64,000 bases of DNA, taken from assembly GCA_019448385.1 (NCBI GenBank), contig JAGTXO010000001.1, positions 2,232,001 to 2,296,000 of the forward strand, read 5' to 3'. The notes below the pieces were generated by a model. The model saw only the letters and a program-made list of their open reading frames with translations. It did no database searches and was not told the origin of the DNA. Below, in pieces: positions 20,163-31,929 of the stretch (positions are counted from its first letter, which is position 1; every line of letters starts with the position of its first letter). The DNA is from Diacronema lutheri (Eukaryota; Haptophyta; Pavlovophyceae; Pavlovales; Pavlovaceae). A program made the position numbers and the translations under genes.

Positions 20163-23100
20163 TTACATGGCGTCGTGCCGAGGGTGAATAGCCGGGAGTT
20201 GCCGGATCACGCCTCGGACAGAAAGATCGCGCGCAGGAGTTGCCGGGGTGAGCGCCTGCTGCGAGCCGCCGGCTGACGACGCGTCCGACCCTTCCCGAAG
20301 CACCGGCCGCCGAGAGGACGCCTGCGGCGTCGTGCCCCCGCTCAGTCTCTGCTCGGGTACTGCGAGCAGGTGGTCGCCGCCCACAGCTGAGTCGTGATCC
20401 GAGGCGCCGTCCGTCGGCCGTCGCGAGCCCCAATACAACGATGCTGAAAAGTGCTCATCGACGTGCGAGAAGTTGGACATGGCTGTCCGCAGCGCGCGCC
20501 GCACGCAGTCGTTGAAGTTGTCGAACGCCTGCTCCCTCATTTCGCGCTCCTCGGCCGACTCGCACGCCTCGTGAAGCGGCGCATATGGCGATACCAACGC
20601 CTCGCTTTCCAAAATCTCCAGCGAGAGACGGCGAGCGCGCGGCGGCGAATCGTTTGACTCCGCCGAGGTTCGCTTCCTGCGCGCCTGCGGGTGCTTGTCC
20701 TTGAACGTGTCCGCGATGTATGTAAGGATGCTCAAGCGGTCCGCCTCGACCGACGCGTTGGCCGTGCGGCAGTCGAAGCGCGTGAGCGCGCGCTCGACTT
20801 GCGATCGGTTCGTGCGCGCCGCCATCGCGAGTCGCAAGCGCTCTTCGCGCGACATGGTGAGCGCCAGCTCGACGACCGGCACGCTCCGCGCCTGGAGCTC
20901 GGGCATGCCGTCGAATGCTTGCTCGGCCACTCGCTGCACGTCGACAGCGTGCGTGTCGCTCACGCGCCGCGAGCGCGGTGCAGCCGGCGATAGCGCCGGC
21001 GTTGTCGTTGGTGACTCCTTGCATACCGTGTCCGTCAAGGTCGCCAACTCGCCGCTGGGCACCCTGCCTGTGTTTTGCAGTCGCAACGCCGAGACGCGGC
21101 GAGCGCGCGCCCAGCCTCTCTTGGAACGGTCGTCGTCCTCGGCGTCCTTTGCAAAGAGCGACGCGGCGCACTGCGCGATCTCGAACAAGCACCTGCAAGA
21201 AGAGAAGGCGCGCGCAGGGTGCACGGCGCGCTTGGTTGCGCACATGAGCGCGCGCCTGGTCAGGGCCACGAGGGCTGCGACCTGGGCGAGCGCGCGGCTG
21301 CGAGCGCGCCGCCACGCACCACACGCGGGTGAGGCAAAGGGGCCGGTCCCACGGGTCGAGGACGAGCGCCACCCGGCCAATGTGCGCGATCACGTCGCCG
21401 ATCCGCTGCACGTCCGACGCGACATCGCTCTGCCGGATCGACATCATGTCCAGCCTGCGCACAAAGCACGACGCGCATGGACGCGAGCACGCACGGGTGA
21501 GGTGTGCAACGCAAGCGTGATGGCGCTTGTAAGCATAGGCGACAGCTTGTGACGCGGGTCACAAAGTCGTTGGTGCCCACCACGTGCGGCGTTTGCGCTC
21601 CCGCCAAGCCCGCGAGCGCTGCCAAACACTGCCTGGCGCGCGCGCCGGGCGCTCGGCGCCACGCCGCGCGAGGGCACGCAAGCGCACACCAGAAGAAGGT
21701 GTCGCCGCGCTGCAGCTTGGCGTTCGTCAAGTGCTCCTCGAGCGCGTCGATGAGCTTGCCGAACGAGCAGCTCTGCGCATGCGAGACGAAGAGCGTCGCC
21801 TCGGCCGCGGCTGCGCTCCCGTCGGACGCCGTCGAGCCGACGACGAGCTCGGCGTACGAGAGCCCCGACGACGATGTGAGCCCGTAGACGAGCTTGACGA
21901 TCTCAACGGTGGGCAGCTCGACGTCGACCTGCTCGACGCGGACAAAGTCATTGAGCGCGCACAGGCTGATCCCGAGCAGCAGGTGCGCGCCCACCTGCTT
22001 CCCGTGCCGCGTCTCGACGAGCGAGACGACAACTTCGGGTGCAATCGCACGAGGCGTTGAGTCAGCGAGCGAATGGCGCAAACTGACGGTGTAGGTACTG
22101 GGAATCGGGTGCGTCCTGGCCGCGGCAAAGCGCGTCGACGCCCGTGCCAGCGCCTGCCTCGCCATCAGCGCGCGGTTGAGCGCGCGCGTGGAGTACCTGC
22201 AAAACATATGCGTGCCCCTGGGCTGCCCGTTCCCGTCCACCGTCCGCCCACGGTGCAGCGCGTCGCGGCCGCGCGCGAGTGCGATGCGCAGCAGCTGGCG
22301 GCACAACTCGAACGCCCAGCGCAGCGGCCCACGCACGCCGCGCGTGCCGATCGGCATGAACCTTTGCAGAGGTGAGCGGGGGCGGGCGGTGGTGGGCGGG
22401 GGCAGGGCGGGCGCGCCGGTCAAGCGCAGAAGGCGAGCGCATCGGTGCGAGCGCGCCTGTGCGAGCGCGCTGCGCGCTGGACGCTGCGCGCGCGCGCACT
22501 GCTCGGCGTGCGCGTAGGCGATATTGTTGAAGAGCCAGACCTCCGCCGCAAAGCCGATCAGCGCGCCCACAGGGTGGTGCCGCAGCCAGACGCGCAGCGC
22601 AACGCCCACGAGCGCGGCGAGCGCTGCGCGCCGCGCGTACGCGCGCAGCCGCCCCACGATCCGCCCAATCACGGGCGCGCACACGTCGCTGCCTGCGCGC
22701 GCCGCGCTGCGCGCCGTCGCCTCGGCGAGCACGCCAACGAGCGCGGGCACGACGCACGCGTGTACCGCCTCCGTCCACCGCGCGACTGCGTCCAAGTTGG
22801 ACGCGAGCGCAAGCAGCGCCGCGGCGAGCGCGAGCGCGAGCGTGCCGACGAGCGCGAGCAGCCAGCGCTCGCGGACGGTCTGCGAGTCGATACCCGTGTC
22901 GACGAGCACCTGCACGGCGTACGCCAGCATCATCGCGTGCGACACGCCGCTCAGCGCGAGCGCAAGGCCGTACAGCGCGAAGCCGGGTGCGTACGGGAGC
23001 CGCCCAAAGCTCGCGAGCGGGTCGACGGCGACGTAGAGTGCGCGGAGCGCGGACGCGGTAGCGATGAGCCCGAGCACGACCGGCGCGACGGGCAGCGACA

Positions 23101-23899
23101 GGGCGTAGCGCGCCACCGACGCATCGACAGACGTGCCGGACGTCGCGCGGCTCTCGCGCGCGCGGCTTTCGTCACGCCGACGCAGCGTCACCTGCGGGTG
23201 GCGGGCGAGCGAGAGCGCGCGCGCGCACGCGAGCTCAACAACGGCAAGACATTGGAGTAGGAGCATCGCTTGCACGACCGTCAGCCACCACGACGCACGC
23301 ATTCGGTCCCACGCGCCGCGCTCGGCAAGCAAGCGCAGCTCGGCGTGCGGCCGCACGCCGCGCGCGAGCTCGTGTAGCAACCACTCGATCGCGGCCGAGC
23401 GCTGCGTGATGTCGAGCGCGGGCACGCTCATAACGAGCCGCGCAACGTCGCCCGCCGCGAGCTCGTACCCGCGCTCGCCCGGACCGCCGCTCTCGAGCCG
23501 CGCAAGCGCGCTCGCGCCAAGCGCACGGAGCGCACGAGGCTCGGCAACGAGCAGCAGCCAGCCGAGCGCGCCCGCCGCACTGGCAAGCGCCGCGCGCCGG
23601 CCATAGCTGCAATCGCTCCCGCGCGCGTTCACTTCGAGCACGAACGCGCCCGCCACGTCGGCGCGCGCGTACGCCGGGCAGCCGCTGCGCGGCGTCGGCT
23701 GGCGAACGAGCGCGACGGGCGCGCGCATGGCCGCCGCGCGCGCTAGATCGGCGCCGTGCGTCTCGGCCGCGGCAAAGCGAGCGGCGCGGAGCGCGCGATT
23801 GGGCCCGAGCGCGTCGGGCGCGTCGAGCAGCTCGAGCGTCGCGCCGTGCGCGGCGGCCGCGACCGCGAGGGCCACGGCAAGTCCGGGCGCCCACGTCAT
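20163..23899 (-). CDS. Copy A: secreted PA-like ectodomain / 7TM / TIR-like receptor-type protein
   Basis: Exons about 22455-23899, 21690-22361, 21454-21320 (a 135-base exon) and 20163-21192 give about 1093 residues with consistent phases. Order: signal peptide (1-18); PA-like ectodomain (about 25-150, GSDCSYGRRAALASAAGALG); seven hydrophobic helices (about 204-228, 265-291, 307-333, 346-367, 379-398, 423-440, 442-462); basic linker; TIR-like domain from about 670 (TLFVSHAQSCSFGKLIDALE, FFW-LDMMSIRQSD, VALVLDPWDRPLCLTRVW-CLFEIAQC); helical region RTNRSQVERALTRFDC; polar tail. The two splices inside FFW-LD and VW-CLFE restore the family motif exactly. It is a putative membrane receptor with cytosolic TIR-like output. 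The Glu of CLFE corresponds to the TIR catalytic position. Function is inferred only from architecture. Confidence 0.8.
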
Positions 23900-24179
23900 T
23901 GTATGTCGTTATCACTCCCGGAGGTGGTTTGACATGGACCTTTGTTTTTGGCTAAGACGGAGCTGAACTTTCAGAGTATTGGCATAGTATCGGATTTGGC
24001 CTCAGGGAACCCAAATGTTCGTTGTTGAACCTCATAAGGCATGCGACACCGAAGCGTGACCGACTTTAGTCCGCTCGTCGCCGTGTTGGCCGGTCGTGGC
24101 GCTTGCCGCGGGCGCGTGGGTGTGTGAGGTGGGAGGGGCGGAGGGCGAAAGAGAAAGGGCAGAGACGGGGCGCAACGGG

Positions 24180-24215
<36 letters not shown>

Positions 24216-24469
24216 GAGGGGGAAAGGGGGGGCGGGGGGCTCCCCCCCAAGAGGGTTGGCAGTCATGGGCCGCTGGCTTGGGTGGTATCGTACTGCGATC
24301 GCTCGCAATCTGAACCCCATCCGGCCCCGGGGGGGGGGGGGGGGGGGGGGGAGCGGGGGCGGGGGTCTGGTTTGGCACTTGGCGAGACGTCGCCTGTTTG
24401 TCGGTGATCAAAAACGCGTGGACGCCGCTCATCATATGCGCTCAGTTTAGAAAAGCACTTGGTTAAACA
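23900..24469. other. 570-base divergent promoter region between copies A and B
   Basis: A head-to-head spacer of two near-identical genes. It contains two long G-runs (24181-24214 and 24329-24351) and a GA-rich strand bias between them, while both ends are locally AT-richer (23895-24060 and 24415-24470). The A-side and B-side sequences immediately upstream of the start codons do not resemble each other, so the duplicated unit seems to stop at the signal peptide. Confidence 0.6.
24181..24351. repeat. Two G-runs of 34 and about 23 bases
   Basis: G-runs in the shared upstream region of copies A and B. They are capable of quadruplex formation in principle, and their length is likely unstable or miscounted. 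Confidence 0.85.
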
Positions 24470-27400
24470 ATGAATTCGATGGCCTGGGCGCTTGTACTCG
24501 CCGCGGCCCTCGCGGTCGCGGCCGCCGCGCACGGCGCGACGCTCGAGCTGCTCGACGCGCCCGACGCGTTCGGGCCAAATCGCGCGCTCCGCGCTGCGCG
24601 CTTTGCTGCGGCCGAGACGCACGGCGCCGATCTAGCGCGCGCGGCGGCCATGCGCGCGCCCGTCGCGCTCGTTCGCCAGCCGACGCCGCGCAGCGGCTGC
24701 CCGGCGTACGCGCGCGCCGACGTGGCGGGCGCGTTCGTGCTCGAGGTGGACGCGCGCGGGAGCGATTGCAGCTATGGCCGGCGCGCGGCGCTCGCGGGTG
24801 CGGCGGGCGCGCTCGGCTGGCTGCTGCTCGTTGCCGAGCCTCGTGCGCTCGGTGCGCTTGGCGCGAGCGCGCTTGCGCGGCTCGAGAGCGGCGGTCCGGG
24901 CGAGCGCGGGTACGAGCTCGCGGCGGGCGACGTTGCGCGGCTCGTTATGAGCGTGCCCGCGCTCGACATCACGCAGCGCTCGGCCGCGATCGAGTGGTTG
25001 CTACACGAGCTCGCGCGCGGCGTGCGGCCGCACGCCGAGCTGCGCTCGCTCGCCGAGCGCGGCGCGTGGGACCGAATGCGTGCGTCGTGGTGGCTGACGG
25101 TCGTGCAAGCGATGCTCGTGCTCCAATGTCTTGCCGTTGTTGAGCTCGCGTGCGCGCGCGCGCTCTCGCTCGCCCGCCACCCGCAGGTGACGCTGCGTCG
25201 GCGTGACGAAAGCCGCGCGCGCGAGAGCCGCGCGACGTCCGGCACGTCCGTCGATGCGTCGGTGGCGCGCTACGCCCTGTCGCTGCCCGTCGCGCCGGTC
25301 GTGCTCGGGCTCGTCGCTACCGCGTCCGCGCTCCGCGCACTCTACGTCGCCGTCGACCCGCTCGCGAGCTTTGGGCGGCTCCCGTACGCGCACGGCGTCG
25401 CGCTGTACGGCCTTGCGCTCGCGCTGAGCGGCGTGTCGCACGCGATGATGCTGGCGTACGCCGTGCAGGTGCTCGTCGACACGGGTATCGACTCGCAGAC
25501 CGTCCGCGAGCGCTGGCTGCTCGCGCTCGTCGGCACGCTCGCGCTCGCGCTCGCCGCGGCGCTGCTCGCGCTCGCGTCCAACTTGGACGCAGTCGCGCGG
25601 TGGACGGAGGCGACACACGCGTGCGTCGTGCCCGCGCTCGTTGGCGTGCTCGCCGAGGCGACGGCGCGCAGCGCGGCGCGCGCAGGCAGCGACGTGAGCG
25701 CGCCCGTGATTGGGCGGATCGTGGGGCGGCTGCGCGCGTACGCGCGGCGCGCAGCGCTCGCCGCGCTCGTGGGCGTTGCGCTGCGCGTCTGGCTGCGGCA
25801 CCACCCTGTGGGCGCGCTGATCGGCTTTGCGGCGGAGGTCTGGCTCTTCAACAACATCGCCTACGCGCACGCCGAGCAGTGCGCGCGCGCGCAGCGTCCA
25901 GCGCGCAGCGCGCTCGCACAGGCGCGCTCGCACCGATGCGCTCGCCTTCTGCGCTTGACCGGCGCGCCCGCCCTGCCCCCGCCCACCACCGCCCGCCCCC
26001 GCTCACCTCTGCAAAGGTTCATGCCGATCGGCACGCGCGGCGTGCGTGGGCCGCTGCGCTGGGCGTTCGAGTTGTGCCGCCAGCTGCTGCGCATCGCACT
26101 CGCGCGCGGCCGCGACGCGCTGCACCGTGGGCGGACGGGGGACGGGAACGGGCAGCCCAACGGCACAAACACATTCAGCAGGCACTCGACGCGCGCGCTC
26201 AACCGCGCGCTGATGGCGAGGCAGGCGCTGGCACGGGCGTCGACGCGCTTTGCCGCGGCCAGGACGCACCCGATTCCCAGTACCTACACCGTCAGTTTGC
26301 GCCGTTCGCTCGCTGACTCAACGCCTCGTGCGATTGCACCCGAAGTTGTCGTCTCGCTCGTCGAGACGCGGCACGGGAAGCAGGTGGGCGCGCACCTGCT
26401 GCTCGGGATCAGCCTGTGCGCACTCAATGACTTTGTTCTCGCCGAGCAGGTCGACGTCGAGCTGCCCACCGTTGAGATCGTCAAGCTCGTCTACGGGCTC
26501 ACATCGTCGTCGGGGCTCTCGTACGCCGAGCTCGTCGTCGGCTCGACGGCGTCCGACGGGAGCGCAGCCGCGGCCGAGGCGACGCTCTTCGTCTCGCACG
26601 CGCAGAGCTGCTCGTTCGACAAGCTCGTCGACGCGCTCGAGGAGCACTTGACGAACGCCAAGCTGCAGCGCGGCGACACCTTCTTCTGGTGTGCGCTTGC
26701 GTGCCTTTGCGCGGCGTGGCGCCGAGCGCCCGGCGCGCGCGCCAGGCAGTGTTTGGCAGCGCTCGCGGGCTGGGCGGGAGCGCAAACGCCGCACGTGGTG
26801 GGCACCAACGACTTTGTGACCCGCGTCACAAGCTGTCGCCTACGCTTACAAGCGCCATCACGCTTGCGTTGCTTGTCTCACCCGTACCTCCTTGCGTCCA
26901 TGCGCGTCGTGCTTTGTGCGCAGGCTGGACATGATGTCGATCCGGCAGAGCGATGTCGCGTCGGACGTGCAGCGGATCGGCGACGTGATCGCGCACATTG
27001 GCCAGGTGGCGCTCGTCCTCGACCCGTGGGACCGGCCCCTTTGCCTCACCCGCGTGTGGTGCGTGGCGGCGCGCTCGCAGCCGCGCGCTCGCCCAGGTCG
27101 CAGCCCTCGTGGCGCTGATCAGTCACGCGCTCATGTGCGCATCCAAGCGCGCCGTGCACCCTGCGCGCGCCTTCTCTTCTTGCAGGTGCTTGTTCGAGAT
27201 CGCGCAGTGCGCCGCGTCGCTCTTTGCAAAGGACGCCGAGGACGACGACCGTTCCAAGAGGAGCTGGGCGCGCGCTCGTACTCTGGCGATGCGACTGCAT
27301 GCCAAGGGCAGGGTGCCCAGCGGCGAGTTGGCGAACACGACAGATTCAGGAGGCGACGGGTCGCTATCGTCAACTCCAAACCCATCGCCCGCTGCGCTGC

Positions 27401-28176
27401 GCTGGCGGAGCGTGAGCGACACGCACGCTGTCGAGGGGCAGCGAGCGGCCGAGCAAGCGCCTGGCGGCACGCCCGAGCCCCAGGCGCCGAGCTTGCCGGT
27501 CGTCGAGCTGGCGCTCACCATGTCGCGCGAAGAGCGCTTGCGACTCGCGATGGCGGCGCGCACGAACCGATCGCAAGTCGAGCGCGCGCTCACGCGCTTC
27601 GACTGCCGCACGGCCAACGCGTCGGTCGAGGCGGACCGCTTGAGCATCCTCACATACATCGCGGACACGTTCAAGGACAAGCGCCCGCAGGCGCGCAGGA
27701 AGCGAAACTCGGCGGAGTCGAGCGATTCGCCGCCGCGCGCTCGCCGTCCTTCGCTGGACTCGTTTGAAAGCGAGGCGTCGGCCATGGCACGTGCGCCGCT
27801 GCACAGCGAATTTGAGTCGGAGTCCGTCGAGGAGCGCGATGCGAGGGAGCAGGCGTTCGACAACTTCAACGACGGCGTGCGGCGCGCGCTGCGGACAGCC
27901 ATGTCCAACTTCTCGCACGTCGAGGAGAATTTTCCAGCGTCGGTTCACCGGGGCTCGAGGCGGCCGACGGACGGCACCTCGGATCACGGCTCGACGGATC
28001 GGGAAAACTCGCTCTCGGTGCCCGAGCCGAAGTGGGGCGAGGCAACGACGCCGCAGTCGGCGTTTCGTCGGCCGGTGCTGCAGCGAGTGTCGGACGCATC
28101 GTCGGCCGGCAACTTATACCAGGCCGACATTCCTACGTGCGATGTACCCGCCTTCGTGAACATGACATCGGCGTGA
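24470..28176 (+). CDS. Copy B: secreted PA-like ectodomain / 7TM / TIR-like receptor-type protein
   Basis: Paralogue of copy A. Exons about 24470-25923, 26017-26688, 26924-27058 and 27186-28176 give about 1083 residues. Intron lengths (about 93, 235 and 127 bases) and positions are the same as in copy A. The signal peptide begins MNSMAWALVLAAALAVAAA. The ectodomain, seven helices and TIR-like core are almost unchanged, including FVSHAQSC, FFW-LDMMSIRQ and the WDRP-CLTRVW-CLFE block. The polar tail differs strongly (for example DSGGDGSLSSTPNPSP and a unique C-terminus ending CDVPAFVNMTSA). The stop lies 20 bases from the stop of copy C. No frame break is seen. Confidence 0.82.
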
Positions 28177-28196
28177 GCTTTGAAAACAAGAAAAAT

Positions 28197-31100
28197 TCAT
28201 CCTTTAGGCAAGGTGTCGATCGGGCCGGACGTCTTGGCCTCGCTGTCCGTGAGGACAGAAAGTTCGCACGACGGGGATGCCGCTGTGAACGCGTGATGCG
28301 AGCCGCCGGCCGACGATGCGTCCGACACTCGCTGCAGCGCCGGCCGCCGAGAAGGTGTCTGCGGCGCCGTGGCTGCGCTCCGCTTCAGCTCGGACACCGC
28401 GAGCAAGACAGTGCGGCCCGTTGAGCCGTGTTCTGAGGCGCCGTCCGTCGGCCGCCGCGAGACGCGACGATTCGACGACGAGGGATTCTCCTCGACGTGC
28501 GAGAAGTTGGACATGGCTGTCCGCAGCGCGCGCCGCACGCCGTCGTTGAAGTTGTCGAACGCCTGCTCCCTCGCTTCGCGCTCCTTGACGGACTCCGATT
28601 TAAAACTGCTGTGCAGCGGCGCACATGGCGTTTCCGACGACTCGCTCGCAAACGAGTCCAGCGAAGGACGGCGAGCGCGCGGCGGCGAATCGTTTGACTC
28701 CGCCGAGGTTCGCTTCCTGCGCGCCTGCGGGCGCTTGTCTTTGAACGTGTCCGCGATGTACGTGAGGATGCTCAAGCGGTCCGCCTCGACCGACGCGTTG
28801 GCCGTGCGGCAGTCGAAGCGCGTGAGCGCGCGCTCGACTTGCGATCGGTTCGTGCGCGCCGCCATCGCGAGTCGCAAGCGCTCTTCGCGCGACATGGTGA
28901 GCGCCAGCTCGACGACCGGCAAGCTCGGCGCCTGGGGCTCGGGCGTGCCGCCAGGCGCTTGCTCGGCCACTCGCTGCACGTCGACAGCGTGCGTGTCGCT
29001 CACGCGCCGCGAGCGCGGCGCTGCCGGCGATGAAATGAGGGTTGACGATAGCGAGACGTCGCCTCCTAAACTTGTTGTGTTCGCCAACTCGCCGCTGGGC
29101 ACCCTGCCCGTGGTTTGCAGTCGCATCGCAAGAGTACGAGCGCGCGCCCAGCTCCTCTTGGAACGGTCGTCGTCCTCGGCGTCCTTTGCAAAGAGCGACG
29201 CGGCGCACTGCGCGATCTCGAACAAGCACCTGCAAGAAGAGGAGGCGCGCGCAGGGTGCACGGCGCGCTTGGTTGCGCACATGAGCGCGTGACTGATCAG
29301 CGCCACGAGGGCTGCGACCTGGGCGAGCGCGCGGCTGCGAGCGCGCCGCCACGCACCACACGCGGGTGAGGCAAAGGGGCCGGTCCCACGGGTCGAGGAC
29401 GAGCGCCACCTGGCCAATGTGCGCGATCACGTCGCCGATCCGCTGCACGTCCGACGCGACATCGCTCTGCCGGATCGACATCATGTCCAGCCTGCGCACA
29501 AAGCACGACGCGCATGGACGCAAGGAGGTACGGGTGAGACAAGCAACGCAAGCGTGATGGCGCTTGTAAGCGTAGGCGACAGCTTGTGACGCGGGTCACA
29601 AAGTCGTTGGTGCCCACCACGTGCGGCGTTTGCGCTCCCGCCCAGCCCGCGAGCGCTGCCAAACACTGCCTGGCGCGCGCGCCGGGCGCTCGGCGCCACG
29701 CCGCGCAAAGGCACGCAAGCGCACACCAGAAGAAGGTGTCGCCGCGCTGCAGCTTGGCGTTCGTCAAGTGCTCCTCGAGCGCGTCGACGAGCTTGTCGAA
29801 CGAGCAGCTCTGCGCATGCGAGACGAAGAGCGTCGCCTCGGCCGCGGCTGCGCTCCCGTCGGACGCCGTCGAGCCGACGACGAGCTCGGCGTACGAGAGC
29901 CCCGACGACGATGTGAGCCCGTAGACGAGCTTGACGATCTCAACGGTGGGCAGCTCGACGTCGACCTGCTCGACGCGGACAAAGTCATTGAGCGCGCACA
30001 GGCTGATCCCGAGCAGCAGGTGCGCGCCCACCTGCTTCCCGTGCCGCGTCTCGACGAGCGAGACGACAACTTCGGGTGCAATCGCACGAGGCGTTGAGTC
30101 AGCGAGCGAATGGCGCAAACTGACGGTGTAGGTACTGGGAATCGGGTGCGTCCTGGCCGCGGCAAAGCGCGTCGACGCCCGTGCCAGCGCCTGCCTCGCC
30201 ATCAGCGCGCGGTTGAGCGCGCGCGTGGAGTACCTGCAAAACATATGCGTGCCCCTGGGCTGCCCGTTCCCGTCCACCGTCCGCCCACGGTGCAGCGCGT
30301 CGCGGCCGCGCGCGAGTGCGATGCGCAGCAGCTGGCGGCACAACTCGAACGCCCAGCGCAGCGGCCCACGCACGCCGCGCGTGCCGATCGGCATGAACCT
30401 TTGCAGAGGTGAGCGGGGGCGGGCGGCGGTGGGCGGGGGCAAGGCGTGGGCGGCGTGGTCACGCGCAGAAGGCGAGCGCTCCGGTGCGAGCGCGCCTGTG
30501 CGAGCGCGCCGCGCGCTGGACGCTGCGCGCGCGCGCACTGCTCGGCGTGCGCGTAGGCGATATTGTTGAAGAGCCAGACCTCCGCCGCAAAGCCGATCAG
30601 CGCGCCCACAGGGTGGTGCCGCAGCCAGACGCGCAGCGCAACGCCCACGAGCGCGGCGAGCGCTGCGCGCCGCGCGTACGCGCGCAGCCGCCCCACGATC
30701 CGCCCAATCACGGGCGCGCACACGTCGCTGCCTGCGCGCGCCGCGCTGCGCGCCGTCGCCTCGGCGAGCACGCCAACGAGCGCGGGCACGACGCACGCGT
30801 GTGTCGCCTCCGTCCACCGCGCGACTGCGTCCAAGTTGGACGCGAGCGCGAGCAGCGCCGCGGCGAGCGCGAGCGCGAGCGCGCCAATGAGCGCGAGCAG
30901 CCAGCGCTCGCGGACGGTCTGCGAGTCGATGCCCGTGTCGACGAGCACCTGCACGGCGTACGCGAGCATCATCGCGTGCGACACGCCGCTCAGCGCGAGC
31001 GCAAGGCCGTACAGCGCGACGCCGTGCGCGTGCGGGAGCCGCCCAAAGCTCGCGAGCGGGTCGACGGCGACGTAGAGTGCGCGGAGCGCGGACGCGGTAG

Positions 31101-31929
31101 CGATGAGCCCGAGCACGACCGGTGCGACGGGCAGCGACAGGGCGTAGCGCGCCACCGACGCATCGACGGACGTGCCGGACGTCGCGCGGCTCTCGCGCGC
31201 GCGGCTTTCGTCACGCCGACGGAGCGTCACCTGCGGGTGACGGGCGAGCGAGAGCGCTCGCGCGCACGCGAGCTCAACGACGGCAAGGCATTGGAGCACG
31301 AGCACCGCTTGCACGACCGTCAGCCACCACGACGAACGCATTCGGTCCCACGCGCCGCGCTCGGCGAGCGAGCGCAGCTCGGCGTGCGGCCGCACGCCGC
31401 GCGCGAGCTCGTGTAGCAACCACTCGATCGCGGCCGAGCGCTGCGTGATGTCGAGCGCGGGCACGCTCATAACGAGCCGCGCAACGTCGCCCGCCGCGAG
31501 CTCGTACCCGCGCTCGCCCGGACCGCCGCTCTCGAGCCGCGCAAGCGCGCTCGCGCCAAGCGCACCGAGCGCACGAGGCTCGGCAACGAGCAGCAGCCAG
31601 CCGAGCGCGCCCGCCGCACTGGCAAGCGCCGCGCGCCGGCCATAGCTGCAATCGCTCCCGCGCGCGTTCACCTCGAGCACGAACGCGCCCGCCACGTCGG
31701 CGCGCGCGTACGCCGGGCAGCCGCTGCGCGGCGCTGGCTGGCGAACGAGCGCGACGGGCGCGCGCATGGCCGCCGCGCGCGCCAGATCGGCGCCGTGCGT
31801 CTCGGCCGCAGCAAAGCGCGCGGCGCGGAGCGCGCGATTGGGCCCGAGCGCATCGGGCGCGTCGAGCAGCTCGAGCGTCGCGCCGTGCGCGGCGGTCGCG
31901 ACCGCGAGGGCCACGGCGAATCGCTTCAT
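28197..31929 (-). CDS. Copy C: secreted PA-like ectodomain / 7TM / TIR-like receptor-type protein
   Basis: The third paralogue. Exons about 30494-31929, 29727-30398, 29357-29491 and 28197-29229 give about 1091 residues. Starts MKRFAVALAVATAAHG, replacing the signal-peptide head of the other copies. Intron 1 is two bases longer than in A and B and its sequence has drifted, so an unspliced reading would be frameshifted here. That supports real splicing at this point in all three genes. The TIR-like core is intact. The C-terminal tail is again distinct (LTDSEAKTSGPIDTLPKG). It is tail-to-tail with copy B. Upstream lies a 780-base gene-free region. Confidence 0.8.

Noticed and set aside
22524-23260. 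Plus-strand frames opposite receptor copy A (and equivalents at B and C)
   Set aside because: They recur only because the coding strand is duplicated; composition is Arg/Ser/Ala, and introns interrupt them inconsistently.
24181-24351. G-runs considered as telomere-like or centromeric sequence
   Set aside because: Pure homopolymers without a TTAGGG-like period, located between expressed-looking genes.
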